Origin: Pisolithus tinctorius
Taxonomy: Eukaryota; Basidiomycota; Agaricomycetes; Boletales; Pisolithaceae
Assembly: GCA_024663395.1 (NCBI GenBank)
Contig: JANFAH010000001.1
Coordinates: 124,001-188,000, forward strand
Length of the DNA stretch: 64,000 nucleotides
Direction of reading: 5' to 3'
Both the position numbers and the translations under genes were made by a program. Shown one piece after another: positions 33,501 to 43,200 of the stretch (within the stretch, counting starts at the first letter, position 1; each line of letters opens with the position of its first letter). A model generated the notes under the pieces. The model had not been told where the DNA came from. It ran no database searches and saw only the letters and a program-made list of their open reading frames with translations.

Positions 33501-34275
33501 ACTGGTGGTACTCTTTCGGGACAAGCTCTTCCGTAGTACTGGCTCGAACCCTGGTGGAACGGAGTTTTGGATAGAGGTACTCCATGTCCTGTGCCTCTTG
33601 TTCTTCGGCTATCCTTTCTGCCCTTGTTTTCGGGGCGAGATCATGACACTCACGAGGACATCGGGACAGTTTCACCTGCTTGGTTTCCCAGCACACCTCT
33701 GGATTGTGTTTTCGTAGCCAGGTGTAACCGAGTATGAGGGGATGGGTACCGAGCGTAGTGACCTGAGCCCAGACAGACTCTCAGTGTCCTTGGTAGTTCA
33801 TGATGAGGGAGGCAACATGCGTGATGTTTCCTGCAACGTTAGGAGTGCCATCAACGTTAAGGACAGCAACGGGTTGGCCAAGCTTGATCAGGGGGACGTC
33901 ATTTTCATCGGCCCATTTCTTGTCCAAGAAGGTATCGTTGGCTCCCAAGTCCACCAATGCTTTTACACTCCACTTCTTTTCTCGTCCTTCCAACACTACT
34001 TCTAACTCCAACTCTGCCTTTGGATCTGCTGTTCTTATCTTCGGGGTTTTTGTTCTCTGGATAGGCGTACTTTTATTTTTATTGCAAGAGGAATTAAGTA
34101 CCGGCAGTTTTACATCCGCGGCCGCGCCCACTGGGGTCACCTCTTCAGATGGTACAGTAGTCTCTGAGTTAAATATATCCTGCTTGGTAGAGAGATTGTC
34201 AACGCCTAAGACAGAAAACTTATTATATACGTAGCCAGTGGAGACCCGATCCTCTACTGGCCGAACTCTTTTCCC
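30571..34275 (-). pseudogene. Pol polyprotein of element E, four TGA stops
   Basis: One uninterrupted reading frame of roughly 1,230 codons except TGA at 33781, 32713, 31942 and 31027; no frameshift. Domains: protease (KALVDLGANDTFLD; the active-site DSG reads DLG, TCG to TTG), RT with FVPKKDGKKRMVQDYRYL, KMDLRWGYNN and intact YIDDL, RNase H (ETDASDFATGAVL, TDHANLQYF), integrase zinc site (CHCC), core (SVDFMELP, SDRGPQFAS, TDGQTERLN) and chromodomain (FEVDYVADSRL, HWKGYHDEDRTWEPES). It enters from gag in the -1 frame. Every stop and the protease lesion fit loss of a CpG. Confidence 0.95.
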
Positions 34276-35312
34276 TGGCTCTTCATCTCATTGATCTGTT
34301 TGTCGTAGAAGAAGGCTTGCATTTCTTCAAACGACATTTGACGGAGAGCGGTCTCTTGAGCCTCCTGGGTCACCTCCCGTATGTTGGGCCTAGCGGGACC
34401 CTTTCCTTTAGCACGGGGACAGTCACGCTTGTAGTGGTTCCCCTGGCAGTCGAAACACTTAATATGAGAAGGGACAGGGCGTGGGGGGAAGCGAGCAGCG
34501 CCAATTTCCATGGGAGCGCCATGGCCGGGTTGAGTACCGGTAGGAGTGAAGCGGGGGGAGTATGAGGGGCGGTTATAAGGAGAGCGGGGAGCAGGTTCGT
34601 CGGGGTAGTGATTATATAGAAGTTTGAAGCGGTCCCTGGCAAGGGCGGCTTCTCGAAACGCGACAGTCATCTGGAGATAATTGCCCTGTGTATATCCCCT
34701 CCTTAGGGCCTCCTTAACGATGGCGGGATGTATGGCATTCTCCAGGAGGAAGCCAGCAGTTTCGTCAGTGACTCGTCCCTGGACCTTTAGGGACTCGAAC
34801 TTTGCATAGAACTCTTCGTAGCGAGAGTTCCCTTGGCGCATAGTGCACATCTGAGCTTTGGCCCACTCCACATCCGTTTGAGGGGCGAAGAACCTGTCAA
34901 TGTCCTCGATCATCTCAGCCGTATCAGGCCATACTCCAGTGACGATGGCGAGGGAGAACTTGGCCTGAGCGAACCTTCCAGCTACAGGGCCTGTCATGCA
35001 GGACCATACCGCAGTACATTTATCTTGGGCGGTCGGTAGGGTGGTTCTATTCTGCGCGACCCATACCTTCATCTTAACCCACCACTCTGAAAACTTGGCA
35101 CGATCTCCGGCATACTGACCCGGGTCGGCCATCACTTCTATCCTCCTCTGGATGACATCTGCGGAGAGGGCGTTCCATTGGTTTTGCTGACCTTCAATGG
35201 TCACGATCGTTCCTTGGGCATCTCTTAGTTCGTTGCTTAGCCGATAGTTTTCGTCTCGAAGAGCGTCGAGGGTGTTGCGGAGGTCAGTGAGCTGGTCCTG
35301 GATGCCTTCCAT
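34254..35312 (-). CDS. Gag protein of element E
   Basis: Intact 352-residue gag. Residues 1-45 form a likely coiled coil (QDQLTDLRNTLDALRDENY), the capsid core includes KFSEWWVKMKVWVAQN and RYEEFYAKFESLKVQG, and the C-terminus has a zinc knuckle CFDCQGNHYKRDC. The knuckle spacing is C-x2-C-x3-H-x4-C, one residue shorter than the usual C-x2-C-x4-H-x4-C. Assembles the virus-like particle and binds genomic RNA in the family. The ATG at 35312 is the first in frame after the leader. The stop overlaps pol. Confidence 0.92.
   Translation of the reverse strand: MEGIQDQLTDLRNTLDALRDENYRLSNELRDAQGTIVTIEGQQNQWNALSADVIQRRIEVMADPGQYAGDRAKFSEWWVKMKVWVAQNRTTLPTAQDKCTAVWSCMTGPVAGRFAQAKFSLAIVTGVWPDTAEMIEDIDRFFAPQTDVEWAKAQMCTMRQGNSRYEEFYAKFESLKVQGRVTDETAGFLLENAIHPAIVKEALRRGYTQGNYLQMTVAFREAALARDRFKLLYNHYPDEPAPRSPYNRPSYSPRFTPTGTQPGHGAPMEIGAARFPPRPVPSHIKCFDCQGNHYKRDCPRAKGKGPARPNIREVTQEAQETALRQMSFEEMQAFFYDKQINEMKSQGKEFGQ
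34269..34275 (-). promoter_or_regulatory. Candidate -1 frameshift site, gag to pol of E
   Basis: Element-strand heptamer GGGAAAA in the gag frame as G-GGA-AAA, the X-XXY-YYZ pattern, 12 nt before the gag stop TAG (34254-34256). A one-base backward slip leads straight into the open pol frame (GGG-AAA-AGA). Seen directly; use by ribosomes is inferred. Confidence 0.55.
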
Positions 35313-35605
35313 AGCGATCTGGATGTCTTAGGGTATGACGGGGACGGAGGTTGTAACGGGGTTGCTGTGGTTCAGCAGGGAGTGAGCAGGGGAAGACGGA
35401 TTCGACGAAGAAAGGGTAAGAAGGGGGTGGCGGAAGGGGGTAAAGGTTGTGGTTGAAAAGCAGAGTGAGCGATCGGCGCTCAGGGATGTACAGGGTGAAG
35501 AGGTTTGGGTCGGGTTCAGAGGCTGGGGGACTTGGCGAGTACACCCACGAGCCTTCACGGAGGAAGTGAGGAATGGTGACGACAGTGCGAGGGTACAACG
35601 ATGAG

Positions 35606-35616
35606 AAGCTAGTTCA
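35606..35616 (-). promoter_or_regulatory. Self-complementary primer site of element E
   Basis: On the element strand TGAACTAGCTT, two bases after the LTR. It is a perfect 11-base complement of AAGCTAGTTCA in its own LTR (plus strand 35741-35751), which lies about 35 nt downstream of the TATA-like box, where the transcript should begin. Tf1-type self-priming is the likely mechanism. Bases 35313-35605 are the short gag leader. Confidence 0.75.
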
Positions 35617-35618
35617 AG

Positions 35619-35990
35619 TGTGACGAGACCTAAACAACAGGGTTTGTTGTAGGCTCGCACCAAGAACCAACAGAAAAGAGAAAAGAGAGAAGAGAGGAGA
35701 CGGCTTAGAAGCAGGCAGATTTAGGACTCGTAGACCCAAATGAACTAGCTTAGAGCTAGTTGGGTGATTGAGCGACGACACTTATACTACAGTACATGAG
35801 GCAACGGCAAGGTGTACATGAGGTCCATGACATCATAGTGGAGCGGAACATACCAGAAGAAGGAAGCAAGGTAAAGGCAAGGCGAGGTCCAGACCGGGGT
35901 CCGGGCTGAGTCCGAGAGATAAGATAAGACGAAAAGATTAGATAAGATGAAAAGAAAAGAAAAGGAAGGAAAAGAGTACGTATCGTAACA
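35619..35990 (-). repeat. 5' LTR of element E
   Basis: 372 bp, same length as the 3' LTR. Eight differences, all CG against TG or CA: four decayed in this copy or its partner on each strand sense. Confidence 0.97.
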
Positions 35991-36044
35991 TGTTAAGTCT
36001 GGTTCATCACCAGTCCAAGGCTGGTCTGGAGTCCAGTCAGGGGT

Positions 36045-36545
36045 CAGAGGGGAAGATGAAGGTACTAGAGGTTTGGACTACTGGACTTAGTGACTGAAGG
36101 GTGGCACTATTCCCTTGCATGGGCCATAGTCTGGTCAAGAGGCAGAAGACAAGAGACAGAGGAGACTGGGATAGATGAGACTAGTTTGATTTCAGACTGA
36201 GGCTAAACAGATGTTCTTATGGCTTAAATACTAGAGGTAAACTAAGTGTAATGTAGCACCAGTACAGTGGTGATTGGTAAACTGATTGGTAAGTACAGTG
36301 TTACAAAGACTATTATCAAGCAAAGGCATGAACAAAGGTTTACCAGGAACTGGGGCAGGACTAGTGGCAGGGCCAGGTAGTACACTGGTCTGGTACCAAC
36401 TGAGCAGACAACTCAATTGGGCACTGCCTTGCAGTGCCTCACAAGCTAACATGTTTCTGGGTTGAAGTATCAAGGCTGGGACTGGGGCAGGGGTTGGAAG
36501 AGATCAGTTGAGACTGGGGTAGAGCCAGTCTAGGGTAGTCTAGAC
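36045..36545 (+). repeat. Possible right LTR of element F
   Basis: Diverged direct-repeat partner of 28550-29010, same orientation, lying after the F reading frame once element E is removed. Bases 35996-36044 would be the short 3' stretch of F. Bases 36546-36679 show nothing recognisable. Confidence 0.4.
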
Positions 36546-36679
36546 ATGGTCATGACAAAGCCAAGTAGTCATTGTAGCATAGCAGTTTTGTTTCTTTTTT
36601 GCCAATGTCAGGAGTCCAGTCTCAGTCTCATACAGTAAAGTGAGAGAAACAAGAAAAAAGGAAAACAAGGTATGTACAG

Positions 36680-37703
36680 TATGTGCATGGCACACCCTCA
36701 ATGGCCTGCCATGGATTCTACACAAAGACCAGATAGTGACAATGCTAATGGGAGCAGCCAAGATTGCCCCTTCCTCCTCCAAACAGAACCTCTGAAAACC
36801 CATCACAGTACAGATGATATGTGACCTCTGTGTACACCTATAGGAAGAAGACCCCCTGGATATAGCCATGTTCACCTGCCTAACAACCACTTTCTATGTA
36901 GCTACCAGGGTAGGAGAGTTCACAACCAAATGCCTCAACACCTTTGACCCCATGCTTCACATCACCCCCAACAGAGTACACAAGGACACAAACTGCAATG
37001 GCCTTACCACCACAGTGTTCCTCCTGCTGAGCACAAAGTCAAACCCCAGAGGTGAAGAAGTGAACTGGGTGAAACAGCCAGGCCTGTCTGACTCTCATGA
37101 AGCACTCCACCAGCATCTACAGATCGACAACCCATCTGCCAACAGCCCCCTTTTTGCTTACAAGAAAGATGGCAAACACCACCCCCTAATGTGCCAAGCA
37201 TTTATCTCATGCCTGAAAAAACTAGCAAAAGCAGCAGGTCACAACAACATACATGGAGACAGGCTCAGGATTGGAGCTCCACTGGAATACTTATCATGAG
37301 GAATCCCCTTTCACATGATGAAGGTCAAAGGGAGGTGGGCAAGTAATGCCTTCCAACTCTACCTGAAGAAGCACAACCAAATACTCACACCATACATACA
37401 AGCCATGCCCACAGAGACAGCTGCCAAAATTGTGTGCATAGCCATGCCCCCAGTCCACTGAAGAGACACATGTGAGTAGAAGTCAATGCCCTCCTAGTTG
37501 GCAGGGAGCTTAGCATCAGCCCATCATGTCAGGCACTTCCCTCCTGGCACCTGGGATCCACAGCAAACACTCATCTCAGATCACCTTCTCACCACAGCCA
37601 GAAGGTTCTTTGCACCTTCACCCACTCCCTGCTCACATATGCACTATCCCCTTCATAGTTCCAGACTCTTCCCCCCTAAGCTTACACATCTACAACACAC
37701 AAA
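36680..37703 (+). pseudogene. Tyrosine recombinase and 3' end, Ngaro-like fragment G
   Basis: Begins abruptly inside the core-binding domain (AWHTLNGLPWIL equivalent at 36685), then DIAMFTCLTTTFYVATRVGEF, GEEVNWVKQ, RLRIGAPLEYLS, a stop, KVKGRWASNAFQLYLKKHNQ and the end at TGA 37459. Catalytic Arg codons are AGG and retained. The 240 bp after the stop match the B1 side of element B in position and end ACACAAAG at about 37703, the same end as B. A 5'-truncated copy, with stops near 36795, 36842 and 37297. Confidence 0.75.
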
Positions 37704-37739
37704 GATAAATACACCATTGGCTGAGTAGTTATGACACAT

Positions 37740-37880
37740 GCATTCAGCAAGGTGGTGAGGCAACAATGCTAGTGGTGGAAGGAAGGGGCCATTGGATCAG
37801 AGAGCAGATGGCCAAATGAGGAAAGAACAGTCCAACAGAAAATGAACACAAGGAAACAGTCAGGCAAGATGTAACACTTG
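37740..37880 (+). repeat. Small fragment related to the 5' region of element D
   Basis: The stretch from ATGCTAGTGGTGGAAG to AGTCCAACAGAAA parallels 3133-3215 in D. It marks the last recognisable transposon sequence before the HET gene. Confidence 0.45.
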
Positions 37881-37914
37881 GAGGACTCCCTCTTTCACTT
37901 CAACATACTCCTGC

Positions 37915-39540
37915 CACCTTCACCAGCTGGGTGGCCTGCTCAGCCAGTTCTGCAAGTAATAACTGATATTTAGAGGTGCCCTCTGCTGCATCACCTGTCA
38001 CCCTGGATTAGTGGGAAATATGCTCTGAAATCAATTTGGTGATTACAAATACATTAGAGCACACACTGTTCAAGTGGACCCTGACCATCATCTGGGATAT
38101 AATTAATCACATTCCTGAGAACCATTCCAACTTTGTGAACATCCTAGGTGAAGCATTATTGTCTTTGCTCTTGGGTGTGCAGGGAGCAACCTACATTGGC
38201 TCGAGATGTTTGCATGTGCTGTTCCACAGTAGCACCATTCACATAGCAATCAATCACCTGTCACTCAATGTCAATCAGCATCAATGAGAGTGAGAATTGA
38301 CTTGCCTTTCTTAGGACTTGTGTGATTTCTGAGGTGACTCCATGCCAACATATTAGCAAGATCTAATTTGTGCCTGCTCTCAGCAAGCCAGCCATCAACA
38401 ATGGTCACTAAAGTGTTACCTTTCCTGCAATATCTTCCACTATTGCATGCCTTACATGATCCTCATTGGTTCCAGAAAGCATCTTTCGCAACATCTTGAT
38501 TTCTTCTACCACAGATAGAAACTTGCATCTGAATGGAAAACACCACAGTGAGCATATATGACTGAGCAAGGATTGAGATGTGCACCTATCAAATTTAGTG
38601 TCTAGCCTGCAGGGGCTGACAAAGAGGTGAAATGTGAGGCTAGCCAAGAGATGTGATATACCCTGGTATACCCTTACCTGGGTTCCCACTTTTCATAGAT
38701 GGTAGCAATGATCTGAAGAAACTTTCCATGATATGGTAAACAACTACAAACCTGGCAACTAGCAACTGGATAAACTTACCACTGCAGCAAAGGGTGCTGA
38801 CACTAATGTAATTATCTTGTTTTCCAAAGTTTTAGTATCAGCTGCTGAGTTGGGGTAAACCTGCAGGTCAGATCCAGGTTCTGGGGGAGAGTCTGGGTAG
38901 CAGTCACCAAATTCTGTCAAGTGTTTGATTAATATCCCAATGTGCTGCTCCTCCTGCATGTCTACCATCACTTCTCTGTCTTCAGATATAGCTTGTCTTG
39001 GGGAGGCACTTCCTGAAGGACAAAGATTTCTAGACATGCACATCCAACCTACAATCTTGCAGGTGTGCACATGCATGTTGCGGCATCGTACAACTTCCCA
39101 CACACGGCACTGCCACTGGTATATTTCCTGTGGTAAGTATGGAACTAATGTCCCAACACACCACTTCTGGGTGACCACCATTACTTCCCTGTCTTCAGAT
39201 ATACCCTGTGTTGGGGAGGCATTGCCTGAAGGACAAGGTTTTGCAAATGAGCAACACATCTCACTGTTTCAACTTAGAATTACCTGTTTTTGTGCAGGGT
39301 TCATTACATAATTTTGATTTTGACTCCATCATCGAGGGTAGTTCATTAAAGAATGCTATCTCCCCAACCTGGATCAGTCCAGTGCCTGGAGTCAGAGGAT
39401 GAATAAAAAAGTGGAAAGAAAATGTGTACAAAATCATTGAAGTTGCAGCCACCAAATATTCCTACAAAGAATTTAACAGCACCCTCACAGGACACTGTCA
39501 CTTCATCTGCCTCATCTGTCTAGAAGATACTCAGGAGTCA
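37915..39540 (-). pseudogene. 3' exons of the HET gene, copy 1 (CpG-depleted)
   Basis: A series of short exon-like blocks in the same order as 47.75-49.14 kb: AVKFFVGIFGGCNFNDF and VGEIAFFNELPSMMES (about 39310-39500), a block rich in Pro/Ser/Asp around 38760-39000, and EGTSKYQLLLAELAEQATQL at the end (about 37930-37990). GT/AG-like borders are partly recognisable. Compared with copy 2, many CG have become CA/TG. Whether these exons belong to the HET protein or to a separate gene cannot be settled by eye; the frame looks eroded here. Confidence 0.5.
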
Positions 39541-39654
39541 ATCATTTGAGAAGTTGTTTAGTGACAGACTTACCCATCCAGCTAGAACTGAGAAGTTATG
39601 TCTACATAATATCAGCATCTCCAATGACAGATGAACTAGCATTGATATGCTCAC

Positions 39655-42043
39655 ATGATATTCAGGAACATATCCATGACCCCCTTATCTGGATCCACTT
39701 GATGCCAGGACATGGGCATCATGAGGGAGCACAAAGGTGTAGAGGTGCCAAACCTCTGCCATGTTTCAGGACCCAATATGTCACCAGATTTGAAATCAGC
39801 TCCAAGAATGCGGCACTCTGAACACTTTATGATTGTTGTTACAAGAAGTTTGCCTGCAAGAAGGAAAGACAACTCTTTCAGCAAGGAAACGAGCTGTTGG
39901 TTCACTGGAAGTGACCAGCCAGTTGCATCATAGAGGGCCAGACGATGATAGCTACACTGACTCTGCTGAAATGGTGAGGCTATGCAAAGATTTTCTCGCA
40001 TCCATCTGGTATGCATGCCACTGACAGAATTCTTGACAGGGTCAATTGCAAGGTCCAGAGCAAACTCGGAGATGTTGCCTTCGGGCTTGAACATATCCCC
40101 ATCATGTGGAATACAGCCATAATCACCCACCTGTAGTCATTAGACATGGGAATATGTATATTGCATATTGGCCTCACCTTAGTTTCTGATTCTACCAGCA
40201 CCAAGTCCATTGGAAAAGAATTGACAGACAAGTTATATGCTTGATGTGATTTATAGGAAACAAATCTCCTCATCAGACCAGGTACTCCAGTCTCAATGAG
40301 CTGTGAAGGCATCAATGTTAGGCAAGGCACATCAGGGTCTAATATGTAAAGCACACCAACATCATAAGTTGCATGGCTCACAGATGTGCAACAACCAGGA
40401 CACCGGGCAATGTCGATCGTAACCATGCAGCGTGCCTCGTCACGATGTGTTGCTCCATAGATCACCCTTGCACCCTGGATGGATCGACGAAAATGGGCAT
40501 GCTTGACAAAGTAGGGTGAAATGTCCGAGCGCTCATCCACAAGTCTCTGCAAAGCCCGCCACCGCAAGAATGCCACCTTCTGCTCGAAATTCTCAGGGGA
40601 CAAAATAGTAAACGCAGAGCATCGGGGACCACAATTACTGAGAAGTACCAAAAAGCGAGTGTCATCTTCCCTGCGGACATAAGAGATGGCAGCAAAATCT
40701 TTCTCTTCCGAGAGGGTGATTGAAGTGTCTTTCACCTCTATGCCTTCAGGCACGACGCAGTCCAGGACAAAGCCATTGTGCGAAAGTGTCGGGTATTGTA
40801 ACTCGAAGACGGAAGTAGTTGGATATCTGGCTTCTGTATAAGGAAGAAAGTGCTGCTTGAATTCCATCTTCCCGGGGTGGTTTGGGATGCCAAATATCCT
40901 GAAACAGGTAGAGTCCAAAACTACCAGGTGTATGGCTATCATTTTGGGGTAGCTGGATAGGTCACTACATGCCAGAATGACCTGAGAGATCGACCCGTGG
41001 GTTATAGTGGGCAGCCGTATTTTGATACCATTATTAGTAACGGTGAACGTCTTCCATAGCTGGCCAAAATTGTTGTCTTCTTCTTCAGTGAGGTCTTTCT
41101 TCAGGTCCGCAACAAACGTACTGAATAACGACAGCTCAATGCTGCCACAATCTCTGAACCAGCTCGGGTCGTCCGCCAAGAAGCTACTGGACCACCCCGA
41201 CGTCCATGTGTGGCCCCATGCAAAGATGCTGTGGTCGTTGGACATGCGAATGATTTCCAGTTGTAAACGACGAAATGCATTCTTTCCCTCCCCGTAAAGC
41301 ATCGGCATGTGCACACCGAGGAGCCCCAACAGCGAATACGCCCGGTCCTCCTCCCGTGTTGTCGTCCGGTCAGCAGCCCAGGACATAACCTGGGCTACAC
41401 TTGGACGCGTTCCATCCAGTCCATACTTGAGGACATGCGCAGGGACTCGCGCAACGACACTGAGAGAGTCTGCAAGTTGAGTTTTGTCGCCTATGAATTC
41501 CCACTTCTGATCGAAGAAATGGGCAAGCTTGGGTGCAATGAGTTCTTGAAGGGTCCAACCTCGCGAAAACCACTTTGGAATGACCGTCGACTCTCTCCAG
41601 TCCGTCCAAGAGTCCCCAACGGTGTCGTGGAGGTAGTTGTAACATTGTTTCGCGTTTTTGTACCACTGGTACATTGAGTTGATTGATTCTGATAGTTCGG
41701 AGCTGCTTCTTTTATCAATGCAACAAGTGTCGACCCACGCCCACTCCAGACCGTCTTTCTTCGCCTGTTTGCAGGTGTCAACTATCTTCTTGTACCCGGT
41801 GCGCCCTCTGATCTCATTTCTCCTTCCCTCATCCATAAGTAAAAGCTTGGTCATCTCCTTAAAAGAGACCTCTTTCTCGCCCTGCTTTGCCACGCCCCAG
41901 CAATGCGATAGAATGGCATATTCTTTCTCCTCAAGGTCAGGGCCGCAAAACCATTTGATGATTTCGGTATTGGGGTTAACCCCATTCCCTTGGTTGATAC
42001 CTTCCTCAACATCGAGTATAGCAGCAACGTCAATGAGCCGCAT
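39655..42043 (-). CDS. HET-domain (heterokaryon incompatibility-type) protein, copy 1
   Basis: Exon 1 42043-40178 (622 codons, uninterrupted), intron 40177-40131 (47 nt, GTGAGG...CTACAG), exon 2 40130-39655, then a GTGAGC donor; more 3' exons probably follow. HET domain in residues 1-260: YAILSHCWG (42-50), WVDTCCIDKRSSSELSESIN (103-122), FSRGWTLQELIAPK (159-172), RAYSLLGLLGVHMPMLYGEG (234-253). In ascomycetes the HET domain triggers cell death on non-self recognition; in basidiomycetes such genes are many and the role is mostly unproven. The start matches the ATG of copy 2. The C-terminal part (residues 270 on) is not a repeat domain I recognise. Confidence 0.92.
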
Positions 42044-43019
42044 TGTGTAACTGCGATTAACGAGTCAGTCAGTCTTGTGGAGATGGAGAACTCACGCACT
42101 TAAAGACAGGTCTCGAAGCCCAGTCGCCAGGTTGGTATAGCACAAGGAGAGGATGACGGTATCTACAGTCTCAGTCGAATAGTCAAAGAGTTGAGCGGCT
42201 GCAAGATAAACAGCACAGGAGAACGTGGAAGTCTCAACGCAATGACGCTTAGACAAGGCCGCAAGGAACACACGTGATCTCATCACCTGATACGATGATC
42301 ACGAAATTTTTCTCACGATCGGCGCCTCCAAGCTGTAGTGGGCGAGCAGTGTTCACGGCCGTGATGCACTGGCGTCTACTTCGGCTCGAGAATAGGCTTC
42401 CGCGCGAAGGGCGATGGCACGCAAACTTACAAGTTGTGAAAAGACGAGCATGATGTCGTTTTTCTCAGTAACAGCTGGGTAAGGTATCAAATTCGCTTCA
42501 AGATGATCTCAGAATTTGCTGACAGGTGAACAGTGGGATCAAGTCCAATTCGACCTGTTCTTGCGTTGTATTATGCGGCCCGGGGTTGATCTTGCATACG
42601 CGAACTTGGAGTCAATTTTGCCGTCAACGTTACACCTGCAATCAAGCGGGACCATGCTAGTCCGTAGTACGTGCTGGATCACTCCTTGACAGCTGCGATG
42701 AAATGTGGACTCTACGACGGTAGATAGTAAGGGCTTGCTTCAAGAAACCAGGCAGGCCACAAACGCAGGACGCCAAGAGCGGGCGATTGAAAATTTACCA
42801 ACTGAGCTGCTGAGCTGTTAATAATGACGTAGATTGTACAGAAGAAAAAGTCCTACGAGTCCCTCAACCGGCCTACCGTCAAAGGTCGCGAGGCAGCGAC
42901 CCCGATAACTCTGTCTATTGTGCTTCATTTCTTTTGGTTCTTTTTAGACACGTTCGGGGATGTTTGTCGTCAGGGGTTAGAAGAACAAACTGACTGATGA
43001 GGGATGGGGTAATGCACGA
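42044..43019. other. Intergenic, upstream of HET copy 1
   Basis: No gene seen. Bases 42270-42345 resemble 51640-51710 upstream of copy 2 (CTCATCACCTGA, GGCGCCTCC), so the promoter was duplicated with the gene. Confidence 0.6.
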
Positions 43020-43200
43020 AGCGTGGGTTCAGTTGCTGAAGCGACGACTGAGCAAGCCTGGTATAGAATCGAACTGGGCACCTTCGCCATGTTATTCATC
43101 TCGAACGCGATCCTGGCATCTAACCAACCACCGTGAAGGTCTCATCATTAATATTGGGGTATCGAATGACTTAGGTCTCATCGAAAGGGCTTCGGCGATG
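43020..43200 (+). pseudogene. Short-chain dehydrogenase fragment, next to HET copy 1
   Basis: Matches exon 3 of the gene at 51997-53140: TTCAGTTGCTGAAGCGACGA against the PVAEATIEQIRN codons, then ACCTTCGCC and GAAGGTCTCATCATTAAT (the REGLIINVGS block). Exons 1, 2 and 4 are missing here and the frame is broken. Bases 43201-44995 hold only two more short SDR-flank pieces (43735-43790 and 44760-44990), and otherwise nothing I can identify. Confidence 0.65.

Larger units (their letters stand above)
30188..35990 (-). mobile_element. Ty3 chromovirus E, youngest element
   Basis: 5803 bp with two 372-bp LTRs and a perfect 5-bp target duplication TGTTA (30183-30187 and 35991-35995). Complete order on the minus strand: LTR, primer site, gag, protease, RT, RNase H, integrase, chromodomain, polypurine tract, LTR. 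Unlike its surroundings it is CpG-rich. LTRs differ at 8 positions, all CpG. Gag is intact; pol is one continuous frame with four TGA codons. It is non-functional as it stands but very recently so. Confidence 0.97.

Noticed and set aside
30188..35990. Repeat-induced point mutation (RIP) as the cause of decay
   Set aside because: RIP favours CpA to TpA. The LTR differences of E are confined to CpG, and CpA/TpG are abundant rather than depleted, so CpG deamination fits better.
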